A stretch of DNA of 64,000 bases from NCBI RefSeq assembly GCF_001748365.1, contig NZ_BDHH01000004.1, positions 64,346 through 128,345 on the forward strand, read 5' to 3'. Below are positions 53,890-61,357 of the stretch, piece after piece. The notes beneath the pieces were generated by a model that was not told the origin of the DNA, ran no database searches, and saw only the letters and a program-made list of their open reading frames with translations. Every line of letters starts with the position of its first letter. Position 1 is the first letter of the stretch. Source of the DNA: Fusibacter sp. 3D3. Lineage in GTDB: Bacteria; Bacillota; Clostridia; Peptostreptococcales; Acidaminobacteraceae. The translations under genes and the position numbers were made by a program.

Positions 53890-54884
53890 TTGTCTGCCTC
53901 TATTTCACAAATCATATCCACAAAGGCTTCAACGCGTAGTTTCGTCCGCGCATCCATTGTATTCAACTTATCGCCCTCAATCGTCAACATAGGGATCTTC
54001 AGCCGATCGCGCAAAACGATATCTTCGATCGCTCGATGACAAAATGCCTGTGTGTAATGAATAATGCCGTGAACATGACGTGCTTCAATTTGTTTCACTA
54101 TTTCTGCTATTCTAAAATCAAGTTCATAAGGATAGGTATAATCAAAGTATTGTTCATATATATTTTTTGCCTGACCTGCCCGTGGGAATGCAAATTCTCT
54201 TTGGACTTCATTATAGACAAAGCGCGCATCCAACGCTTCCACAAAGTCAAATAAGTCGCCAGTCATAGGCGGTACGCCGATATAAGCTAGCCGGATCATT
54301 TTCGGATTTTCTTGACGCTTGCTGATCTCATCTCGTTTTTGGGTTAGTAAAGCTTCATAAGCCTCTGGATTCCCATTAAAATCACTCAAGCAAAGCTGTA
54401 ACAAGTGATTTTCAAACCCTGTGACCTTATGTGTGTCATAGGTAAGCTGATCAATTTCAATAGCATTTGCTCTGATCTTATTGAGGTGCTTTCGTGTGAA
54501 TTCTACGGTATTTTCGTCTATCTCAAAGCGTTTACTAAATGTCTTTATCGACATCGTAACCGCTTCTATCGTATGTTCTTGTGGAAAGGCGAATGGATAA
54601 ACCTCAATCCCTTTCATTTTCATGACTTCAATTAAAGCCTTAGTGTTAGAACAATCCCCTTCAACGACTCCGATTACTTCTTTTATATCGTGCCTAATAC
54701 AAGCGCCATATATGCCTTTTGTCCAAGCACAAGTGCTCTTTGGAAAACCCTCTTTTTCAGCCAATTCAATATAGGCCAAATAATCCGCAGAGGTTATGAA
54801 CAGATTGTTCAAATCCACTGGCGTATAGCCTGCTGCTATCAACACTTCTATTGGTACTGTTGTTGTTAAACCGATCTTTTTCAT
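53886..54884 (-). CDS. 2-hydroxyacyl-CoA dehydratase-like (HgdB family) protein in a queuosine operon
   Basis: A 332-aa protein of the HgdB/D-component family (also benzoyl-CoA reductase and double-cubane proteins). Candidate [4Fe-4S] ligands are C52 (STCAWTKGIYG), C78 (VVEGDCSNT) and C282 (YTQAFCHRAIED). These match the conserved positions of the family. It is a single subunit, where fermentative dehydratases have two. ATG 54884 follows AAAGGAG. It is the first gene after the preQ1 riboswitch, and its activase and queD, queE, folE, queC follow. I infer an ATP-driven reductive step on a deazapurine or a precursor; no exact reaction can be assigned. Confidence 0.82.
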   Translation of the reverse strand: MKKIGLTTTVPIEVLIAAGYTPVDLNNLFITSADYLAYIELAEKEGFPKSTCAWTKGIYGACIRHDIKEVIGVVEGDCSNTKALIEVMKMKGIEVYPFAFPQEHTIEAVTMSIKTFSKRFEIDENTVEFTRKHLNKIRANAIEIDQLTYDTHKVTGFENHLLQLCLSDFNGNPEAYEALLTQKRDEISKRQENPKMIRLAYIGVPPMTGDLFDFVEALDARFVYNEVQREFAFPRAGQAKNIYEQYFDYTYPYELDFRIAEIVKQIEARHVHGIIHYTQAFCHRAIEDIVLRDRLKIPMLTIEGDKLNTMDARTKLRVEAFVDMICEIEADK

Positions 54885-54909
54885 GATACTCCTTTCAAAA
54901 AAAGCAAAC

Positions 54910-54966
54910 AAAAAAAGGGCCTGCTCGCCCTAAACAAAAAAAGCACTTATGTAATTCATACAAGTG
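54910..54966 (-). terminator. Tandem hairpins (attenuators) behind the preQ1 riboswitch
   Basis: Hairpin 1 (54944-54966) has a CACTT/AAGTG-based bulged stem, followed by seven T on the minus strand. Hairpin 2 (54916-54931) is AGGGC/GCCCT, followed by another T-run. Two consecutive terminators between aptamer and first gene suggest tight off-control. Confidence 0.75.
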
Positions 54967-54970
54967 TAAG

Positions 54971-55009
54971 TCCTAGTTTTGTTTATAGACAGGATGGTTA
55001 CGAACTGTC
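54971..55009 (-). ncRNA. preQ1-I riboswitch
   Basis: On the minus strand, P1 is GACAG (55005-55009) with CTGTC (54988-54992), the loop contains GTAACC, and the A-rich tail AACAAAACTAGGA can pair back to the loop as the H-type pseudoknot. This matches the Thermoanaerobacter tengcongensis preQ1-I switch in order and in the GTAACC and AACAAAAC segments. It is about 40 nt, as expected, and lies upstream of deazapurine genes, which supports the call. Confidence 0.9.
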
Positions 55010-55057
55010 TTATTCCATTAGTTTGACCTTATTCATGCGTATTTTTACCGCCTGTAC

Positions 55058-55086
55058 ATTATACCTTTCATCCCTACAAAAAACAA
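55058..55086 (-). promoter_or_regulatory. Promoter of the preQ1-riboswitch operon
   Basis: On the minus strand, TTGTTT (55081-55086), 17-bp spacer, TATAAT (55058-55063), about 50 nt ahead of the aptamer. Confidence 0.75.
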
Positions 55087-55113
55087 GGCTGTATTTCTAT
55101 ATCCCTATTGAGC

Positions 55114-55145
55114 CCTCAAAAAAAGCGGCGTAAAAAACGCCGCTA
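55114..55145 (-). terminator. Terminator of the GyrI-like gene
   Basis: AGCGGCG and CGCCGCT form a 7-bp stem with T-run on the minus strand. It overlaps the stop codon of the gene (55143-55145). Confidence 0.85.
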
Positions 55146-55598
55146 CTCTAATCCGATATAAATATCAATCGTTTGATGGTCCATGTCACCATTTTCATTA
55201 TGATAGAGTTCAAAGTCATAAGCGTACTTTCGTTTGAGGTCCATTGCCCATATAGCTTGCCATGCTTTGCCAACAGATTCTACGGCATCCCCGATCACTG
55301 TAAATTTTGCATATTTGCCACCCGCGATGGTTCTCGTCTCAAAACCAGATTGTTCCCCTTTTGAAACCGCCACACAGCACATAAAGCGATACGGGTTTGT
55401 AACATCCCCTTCATAATCGGTATAGAGGCCAATGCCTTCGCCCGTGGTTTTATGCTCAATGCGCTCAAAATGCCCTTCGCTGATAAACTTTTGCCACATT
55501 GCACCAATATCATACATCGCCTGTCCATTTTCATTGGTTGTCATGATCGATTGCCCCACAACTGTTATGTCTTCAAGTGTTACTATTTCATAATTCAT
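55143..55598 (-). CDS. GyrI-like effector-binding domain protein
   Basis: A 151-aa stand-alone GyrI/AraC effector-binding (SOUL-like) fold. Features are VVGQSIMTTNENGQ, GEGIGLYTDYEGD, FETRTIAGGKYAKFTVIG and a C-terminal FELYHNENGD, IDIYIGLE. Such proteins bind small hydrophobic molecules and can act as drug-binding or accessory effectors. ATG 55598 follows GGGAGAGG. The WYL regulator gene lies 100 bp upstream on the same strand; the two may be a pair, as often seen. Confidence 0.82.
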   Translation of the reverse strand: MNYEIVTLEDITVVGQSIMTTNENGQAMYDIGAMWQKFISEGHFERIEHKTTGEGIGLYTDYEGDVTNPYRFMCCVAVSKGEQSGFETRTIAGGKYAKFTVIGDAVESVGKAWQAIWAMDLKRKYAYDFELYHNENGDMDHQTIDIYIGLE

Positions 55599-55696
55599 AA
55601 AGCACCTCTCCCTATCTTTTGTAGTCTCTGTTATAGTATCTATAACCACATTATAAGGTACCTAATATGACAACAGCATGTCATATTAGGTGGAGT

Positions 55697-56596
55697 TTAC
55701 AAATTCATTATTTTTTGGGCTTTGTCCTTAAGCTTTTCTTTTAAAAATTCTGGCTTAATATCCATCAGATCATCGGCGTAAGTCATGATGTAATGGAGTA
55801 ACCATTCATCCAGTTCTGCCTCAAACGTGACGACTAAAATGCCTTTATCCTCATGATGCACAATCCTGCTCAATGAAAATTCTTCTTCAACTCTAAATAG
55901 AGCTTTTGCATCAAGTGTTAACGTCACTGGCTCCATATGATTCATTTCATGAGATATGAGCACCCGATCTGAAATATCATAATCTTTTCTATTAAAGAGT
56001 TTAGAGGTTATTTCAGTATCCAGTATTCGAGATATTCTAAAGGTTCTATAGTCTTTTCTTTTATGACAATAAGCCATCAGGTACCATCTCTGTTGCTTGA
56101 AAATGAGTTTAAGGGGATCGATGATCCGATCCGTTTTTTCCCCGCTATTATTTTGATAGACCATTTTTAAAGTTTGATTTTTTTGAAGCGCCGCTTTGAG
56201 GTCTTCAAAGATCTTAGGTTGTCTTCCATTACTAAAATCCGAAAAATCGACTTCGATATAGTGATTTTTTTCGCCATCGAATAAGTGTTTAAGCTTGCTA
56301 ATCGCTGTATTGGATTGATCATAATGCGTGGCTTCTAGAACTTCAAGGCCTAATAAAATACTGTTTTTTTCTGCCTCTGAAATAACTGTTTTGTTGAGCA
56401 CATAATTTTCAAGTAGGCTTATGCCACCCCCTGTGCCTTTATCCGTGTAGATCGGAATGCCACTCATAGAAAGTGAATCCACATCCCGATAAATCGTCCT
56501 CGTGGAAACTTCAAATTTTTCAGCCAGCTCTTTAGCCGTAACGCGGTCTTTATTGAGTAGTATATGCACGATACTAAATAAGCGATCTGTTTTCAA
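55697..56596 (-). CDS. WYL-domain transcriptional regulator (YafY type)
   Basis: A 299-aa regulator. N-terminal helix-turn-helix with LAEKFEVSTRTIYRDVDSL, a central WYL domain with IIDPLKLIFKQQRWYLMAYC and RTFRISRIL, and a C-terminal WCX extension. The start TTG 56596 is 7 bp after GGGAGG; the open frame to 56629 contains that ribosome site. Ligand and targets unknown; the GyrI-like gene downstream is a candidate target. Confidence 0.88.
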   Translation of the reverse strand: MKTDRLFSIVHILLNKDRVTAKELAEKFEVSTRTIYRDVDSLSMSGIPIYTDKGTGGGISLLENYVLNKTVISEAEKNSILLGLEVLEATHYDQSNTAISKLKHLFDGEKNHYIEVDFSDFSNGRQPKIFEDLKAALQKNQTLKMVYQNNSGEKTDRIIDPLKLIFKQQRWYLMAYCHKRKDYRTFRISRILDTEITSKLFNRKDYDISDRVLISHEMNHMEPVTLTLDAKALFRVEEEFSLSRIVHHEDKGILVVTFEAELDEWLLHYIMTYADDLMDIKPEFLKEKLKDKAQKIMNL

Positions 56597-56671
56597 ATGA
56601 ATGCCTCCCTTCAAAAGTGCTGTTGCCATCTAGATCACGCGCAGCACCTTCTTTATTTTCCTACTTTATTT

Positions 56672-57991
56672 CTAGGGTTCTCTCACAAGCCCTATAAACA
56701 ATGCAGCACCACTTGCATCATCTTTTATAATATATAGAAAAGGTCTATCACATTTAAAAGTCACAGGTTCACTCGGCATCGCAGATGTTGTTGCGAATTC
56801 TGCTACCGTCACTGCGGCTGCTTCTGTTCCCTTTTCATCTAGTATAATGCGTGCATTTTGAAAAATAGAACTGATATATAAATTTTCGCCCTCAATCTCA
56901 ATCATCTTTCCAAATTCTGCTTCAGTTCTAGAGAAGGCTCTCCCCATGCCCTTAGCCGTAAGCAAATCCGTTAAACCATTGCTCACTTCATAATCAAACT
57001 TAGGCAAACTCAACTCTAATCTTTGCATCTCATTTTGATTAGCTTGAATCATCTTTTGAAAATCGTCATATTTCAATGTACTTAAAAAATCATCCAAGTT
57101 TCCTTTTGGCAAAACCAAAACCAAGCTGCTACCGCCATAATAGGGTAAACTTGTCATCTGATATGATGCGTCTTCGTAATATGTCAAACTGTTTGTTTTA
57201 TGCATCATCTTGACTGGGGTTGTCTCTGTTTCTGTTTTGAAAAAGGTTTCTTCTTGCGTTGCCGATTCTGAGAATTCATCAATCCAAGTCCCCTTAAAAT
57301 ACACCGTATTCATCAAATATGCAATGGTCTCCGCGTCAATTTTGTCAAAAGTGCCCTTGAGCAGATGATTCGTCTGTGCTTCAACCCATTGGTTCATTTG
57401 ATCCACTGTTTTGAGATCACTAAAATCAGAACGATAGACCTGTGCATTGTAAAAAGCACCTAAAGTATCCACAAAATCTTGTTTAGGCTCAAGTGTATCC
57501 TTAAACCATAAAGAATTTGCAATTTTCATCTTAATGCCCGGGACATCCGAATCTTCTTTTTTATCGAGGGCATTCAAATAGTTCATTAATAGGTTATAAC
57601 GTTCATTAAGCTCGACTTCCGTATCACCCATTACTTCTAAAATACCCGATTTCGTTTCACCTTCTGCGCCATTTACAATCATTGCAAGTGCAAATGATAG
57701 ACTGGTTGGAGAGAACAGCAAATTCCCATCTTGATTTTTTTTCGCCATCTCTTGAATCAATTCGAATCCCATTTGATTAGATGCCATAATACCTGTTTCA
57801 ACCCTATCCTCTATTTCAGGGACCTCGTTGTTTATAACTTTAAAAGCTTCCGATGTCTGCGCCAAACCTTTTATAGGCGTCACTTCACCATGATCACTTG
57901 TGCATCCGGCCAGTAATATCAAAGATACAATGAGTACTGCAATCATACTCATATGTAAACTTCTAAAAATTTTATGCCTTTTTTTATCCAC
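56672..57991 (-). CDS. Serpin lipoprotein
   Basis: A 439-aa serine protease inhibitor. Lipoprotein signal with lipobox LLAGC, then the serpin fold: NLLFSPTSLSFALAMIVNGA, LMNTVYFKGTWIDEF, and the reactive loop. The hinge reads EKGTEAAAVT, which counts from P17 to P8; by length the scissile bond is Thr(P1)-Ser(P1'), followed by AMPSEP. The final strand has CDRPFLYIIKDDASGAALFIG. The intact small-residue hinge says inhibitory rather than storage serpin. Start is GTG 57991 after AAGGAG. Surface anchored, so it probably protects against external proteases. Confidence 0.93.
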   Translation of the reverse strand: MDKKRHKIFRSLHMSMIAVLIVSLILLAGCTSDHGEVTPIKGLAQTSEAFKVINNEVPEIEDRVETGIMASNQMGFELIQEMAKKNQDGNLLFSPTSLSFALAMIVNGAEGETKSGILEVMGDTEVELNERYNLLMNYLNALDKKEDSDVPGIKMKIANSLWFKDTLEPKQDFVDTLGAFYNAQVYRSDFSDLKTVDQMNQWVEAQTNHLLKGTFDKIDAETIAYLMNTVYFKGTWIDEFSESATQEETFFKTETETTPVKMMHKTNSLTYYEDASYQMTSLPYYGGSSLVLVLPKGNLDDFLSTLKYDDFQKMIQANQNEMQRLELSLPKFDYEVSNGLTDLLTAKGMGRAFSRTEAEFGKMIEIEGENLYISSIFQNARIILDEKGTEAAAVTVAEFATTSAMPSEPVTFKCDRPFLYIIKDDASGAALFIGLVREP

Positions 57992-58137
57992 CTTGCCACA
58001 CTCCTTTAAAATATAATTGGGTATTGAACACACTTTATTTGACGGGTGAACTTATTAAAAAGTTCCATCGTGCTCTTCGTGCTCTCATTGGCATCGAACT
58101 TAAAAGAAGCTTATCTGCCCAAAATATTGAAATAGAT

Positions 58138-58539
58138 CTACTCTAAATCTTGAATACGCATCTTTTCAAGCGCCAGATTCTTTTTGCGCTTTTCACGACA
58201 CCCTAAATAGATTGCATAAAATATCAGTGTGGATAAATTACTCATAATAAATACGGGAATCACCATCGCCAGTATTTCGCCTAAACTCTTTTTTGAAGTC
58301 TGAGACTGTACAACGCCTTGATTAATCACTTCTCCGTTAACGATTTCCGTTTTTGAGGTTGTCGTAAACGTCGTGAACACAGCTATATTCGCCACAATTA
58401 ACAGTGACAACATAAAACAAATAATAGGGATTATCAATCCAAGCCATTTGTTTTGTCTCGTAGATAAAAAGATTTGTAAGCCTACGCTTCCACCTAATAT
58501 GAATGTAAAAAAAATAATCGCTAATAAGGTATTCATCAT
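58138..58539 (-). CDS. Small membrane protein downstream of a DUF2089 regulator
   Basis: A 133-aa protein with three predicted membrane helices (about 3-27, 33-57, 88-112) and a polar Thr/Ser-rich outside loop (TTSKTEIVNGEV). It ends in a basic tail (CREKRKKN). It has no recognised family. ATG 58539 lies 1 bp after the DUF2089 gene (translational coupling). Similar membrane proteins often accompany DUF2089 genes; function unknown. Confidence 0.75.
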   Translation of the reverse strand: MMNTLLAIIFFTFILGGSVGLQIFLSTRQNKWLGLIIPIICFMLSLLIVANIAVFTTFTTTSKTEIVNGEVINQGVVQSQTSKKSLGEILAMVIPVFIMSNLSTLIFYAIYLGCREKRKKNLALEKMRIQDLE

Positions 58540-58540
58540 C

Positions 58541-58843
58541 TTATTTATTCTCCTTTATGGTTTTTTTGTATTCTGTTATCAAGATTTTTGCCGTGGCAAA
58601 ATCAACCTTCTCATTTACTGCAAGTCGTTTTATCAATGCGATATAGGGTTCATTAGCCGTATCATCACTGATTTTAATCTTCTGTATTAACCGATCAAGC
58701 CTTAGTCTCACCGTGGGATAAGTCACATGATACTGTTTGGCAATCTCTTTCAAAGAACCTGATGCCATTATGAAATTCTTTAAAAAAGACACATCTTCAT
58801 CATCCAGATTGACCATCCAATCTGGAACCATTTCTATTGCCAT
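58541..58843 (-). CDS. DUF2089-family helix-turn-helix protein
   Basis: A 100-aa protein matching DUF2089: PDWMVNLDDEDVSFLKNFI, GSLKEIAKQYHVTYPTVRLR and LDRLIQKIK. The central part is a helix-turn-helix that likely binds DNA. The zinc-ribbon N-terminus of long family members is missing, as is common in short ones. Its start follows AAAGGAGG, which is directly adjacent to three phased 22-bp repeats (58855-58913), making autoregulation likely. Confidence 0.85.
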   Translation of the reverse strand: MAIEMVPDWMVNLDDEDVSFLKNFIMASGSLKEIAKQYHVTYPTVRLRLDRLIQKIKISDDTANEPYIALIKRLAVNEKVDFATAKILITEYKKTIKENK

Positions 58844-58854
58844 ACGATACCTCC

Positions 58855-58913
58855 TTTAATAAAATTGATTATATGCTTTAATTTTATTAAAGTCAATGTT
58901 TAATATTATTAAA
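58855..58913. repeat. Three direct repeats with exact 22-bp period, probable DUF2089 operator
   Basis: TTTAATnnnATT occurs at 58855, 58877 and 58899, exactly 22 bp apart; the second and third copies are 15-bp near-palindromes (TTTAATTTTATTAAA and TTTAATATTATTAAA). The array covers the region where the promoter of the DUF2089 gene must lie and reaches its ribosome site. Such iteron-like phasing (two helical turns) indicates cooperative regulator binding. Confidence 0.7.
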
Positions 58914-59063
58914 ACAAAATATCAAATTATCTTTTCAAATTCAAACGTTTGATGATATTCAAGTCAAATAATAGACCTTTTTCAGACATTTCAGAAATGT
59001 TAGACTGAATTCGAAAGTTGTAATTATAGAATTATAGCTGGATCATATAACTTAGGGGGAGAC

Positions 59064-59820
59064 ATGCTTATGCTCGAAAAAGAACTCTTAAATGAAGATT
59101 TTAAAATTTCAAGTGATTTGAAAACCATAGTAGATGCAGCAGAAGTTTATCTGAAGTTATTTCCCTTAGATTGTTGCGCTATTATTTGCGATAATGAGGG
59201 CAATATCGTTGGCTATACGCCTGCCAAAACATTTGATATCGGTGCTCAAAATTGGAGGGCACTCAATTTTAAAAAAGGGGACCTATATTGGCGCTATAGT
59301 CGTCATCATGACTTTAGAAATTCAAAACAAACTGCATGAATCTTCCCAATTGATTTCAGAAGGGACTGAAAAAACCACCGCTATGATGGAGGAAATTGCA
59401 TCCACTGCCAAAATTTTATCTTCACATATTGGTTATTTAAAAGAAAAAGGAAATCGCGTCATTGAAGAAACACATAAGACTGGAGAGATCTTAAACTTTG
59501 TAAGTGCCGTTGGCCGAAACTCCAATTTACTAGGGCTTAACGCTTCTATTGAGGCGGCTCGTGCTGGCGAACATGGAAAAGGATTTGCCGTGGTGGCTCA
59601 AGAGATCCGAAAAATGGCTGATGAGAGCACTTTGGCAGTTGAGAATATCAAAAATACACTCAACACGATTAGACAAGAAACAGATGAGATTATAAGTGCC
59701 ATTGACAAAGCCCTCATCTTAGGCGAACAACAATTACGTGCTTCTGATGAAGTGGCGCATGATATGGAAGAACTGACGCATTCTGCTTATGAAGTCGAAA
59801 AAATAGCAGATCAGCTTTAA
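59064..59820 (+). pseudogene. Small methyl-accepting chemotaxis protein with its middle deleted
   Basis: The first frame (from ATG 59064 after AGGGGGAG) reads a PAS-like sensor start: [20 protein letters not shown] and [13 protein letters not shown]. At about 59270-59285 it shifts out. The next frame then reads [33 protein letters not shown] and the chemoreceptor hairpin [38 protein letters not shown], ending at 59820. About 50-60 residues of the sensor domain are missing and the two parts are out of frame. The signalling half alone could in principle be translated, but has no clear start. Confidence 0.8.
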
Positions 59821-59872
59821 TAAAAAAATATAATCATTATAAATAAAGGCTATATACTTCAAAAAACGGCAT

Positions 59873-59899
59873 AAAAAATGGCAAGCTTACTTGCCATTT
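59873..59899 (-). terminator. Terminator of the HD-GYP gene
   Basis: A perfect 10-bp stem, AAATGGCAAG and CTTGCCATTT, with a 4-nt loop, then T-rich sequence on the minus strand. It touches the stop codon of the HD-GYP gene and also lies downstream of the convergent chemoreceptor pseudogene. Confidence 0.8.
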
Positions 59900-61089
59900 C
59901 AACTAGGATCTTCTGTTGAAAATCCATCCTCAATGATTTGAATCATATGCTTTACAATTTCGCCATCAAACTGAATTCCTGAACAATTCTCAAGTTCCTT
60001 GAAGATGATCTCTCTTGACAATTTGTTTCTATAACACCGATCACTGTCCATGGCGTCAAAAGCATCTGCAACACAAATGATTCTTGCACACTCTGGAATT
60101 GCTTCACCAGCTAGCCCGCATGGATAGCCTTTGCCATCAAAACTTTCATGATGAAATCGAGCACCATCTTCAATCCCGTCAATTTTAGTAAAATCTTTCA
60201 GAATATCACCGCCAGTACTCGCATGCATCTTCGCTTTTTCAAGCTCTTCAGGTGTTAATCTACCTGGTTTTTTGAGGATGCTATCATCAACTGCAATTTT
60301 TCCAATATCATGAAGTAACGAAATTTGAAAGATGCGTTCCTGTTCTTCCACCGATTTTCCCATGCGCCTTGAAATCTCCTGTGCATACTTGGCTACACGT
60401 AAAGAATGACCTTTTGTGTAGGCATCCTTTGCATCAATGATATTTGCAAAGGTTTTAAGTGATTGTAAAATAATTTCTTTGTATTCATCCTGTTTGATGC
60501 GCATATTTTTCATACGAAAATCGGAAATCAAATACGTTATTAAAGCCACCAAAACAATTACCAAAAGGAACATTAGAAACCCAAAGATTGGATAGCTTGT
60601 CATCTTACGATCCCAGTAACCACTAACCTTGATCTCATTTACGGTAAAAGGCTCGCTGGTATACATCACAAGACCAAAAGTAATCGCATTTTCATGGCTT
60701 AAATTTGTATTATAATCCACTGCATGTAAATGGATCTGATTCTCTTTTTTTTCAAACACACCATTCCATGCACTATCGATATAGCTTTCTTCTGGAACAA
60801 CAAAGTCGATGCTCCAATCCACAAGTTCTGAGCCCTTCTTGTTGTAAAAATACCCATCGTATTGAGCGCCAAAACCTATCGCAGTCCCATCAATTTGCCA
60901 ACCTTCACCTGCTACTATCTCCACATAAAAGTCATTATTTTTATAGACTTTAGAAGACACATCCTCAACATAAGAATATAGAATTGTACTTTGATAAGAT
61001 GCATATCCCCATAGTCCAAGTACAGATAAACCGATAAAAAAAATGATAATAACAAATGCTGCAAGAACACGCTTGCGCTCCCTTACCAT
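59899..61089 (-). CDS. Membrane HD-GYP phosphodiesterase with carbohydrate-binding-like outer domain
   Basis: A 396-aa protein. Helix 8-30, an outer domain of about 130 residues rich in Trp and Tyr (GWQIDG, YVEIVAGEG, DSAWNGVF, NAITFGLVMYT), which resembles a cellulose-binding beta-sandwich, then helix 167-188 and a cytoplasmic HD-GYP domain: HD260-261 in LLHDIGKIAVDD, HHESFDGKGYP (313-323), and ICVADAFDAM. HD-GYP domains degrade cyclic di-GMP. ATG 61089 follows GGAGG. The architecture suggests sensing of a surface glycan; the CBM resemblance is by eye only. Confidence 0.85.
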   Translation of the reverse strand: MVRERKRVLAAFVIIIFFIGLSVLGLWGYASYQSTILYSYVEDVSSKVYKNNDFYVEIVAGEGWQIDGTAIGFGAQYDGYFYNKKGSELVDWSIDFVVPEESYIDSAWNGVFEKKENQIHLHAVDYNTNLSHENAITFGLVMYTSEPFTVNEIKVSGYWDRKMTSYPIFGFLMFLLVIVLVALITYLISDFRMKNMRIKQDEYKEIILQSLKTFANIIDAKDAYTKGHSLRVAKYAQEISRRMGKSVEEQERIFQISLLHDIGKIAVDDSILKKPGRLTPEELEKAKMHASTGGDILKDFTKIDGIEDGARFHHESFDGKGYPCGLAGEAIPECARIICVADAFDAMDSDRCYRNKLSREIIFKELENCSGIQFDGEIVKHMIQIIEDGFSTEDPS

Positions 61090-61357
61090 ACCTGTTCCTC
61101 CACTTCCTTTTGAGAATTCTTACAATGGGTTAGATGTCGTATTTGTTTCGACTTATTAACAACTATAATTTCTCTTTATTATACACGATTCCTTTTGAAT
61201 TGATAAGCGCTATGAGCACTTAGGTTCATTCTAATATCCCTTTAACTGTTACGGTACAGCTGCATTGTTTACACATTGATTACAAAAAACCAATCGTATA
61301 TCATTAGGGTATAAGGATTCCATGTGTTAAACATATAAAATTATAGGAGGCCGTAAA

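Noticed and set aside
61090-61357. Catabolite-repression (cre) site before the GH4 gene
   Set aside because: The sequence around 61265-61290 only loosely resembles the consensus; not supported.
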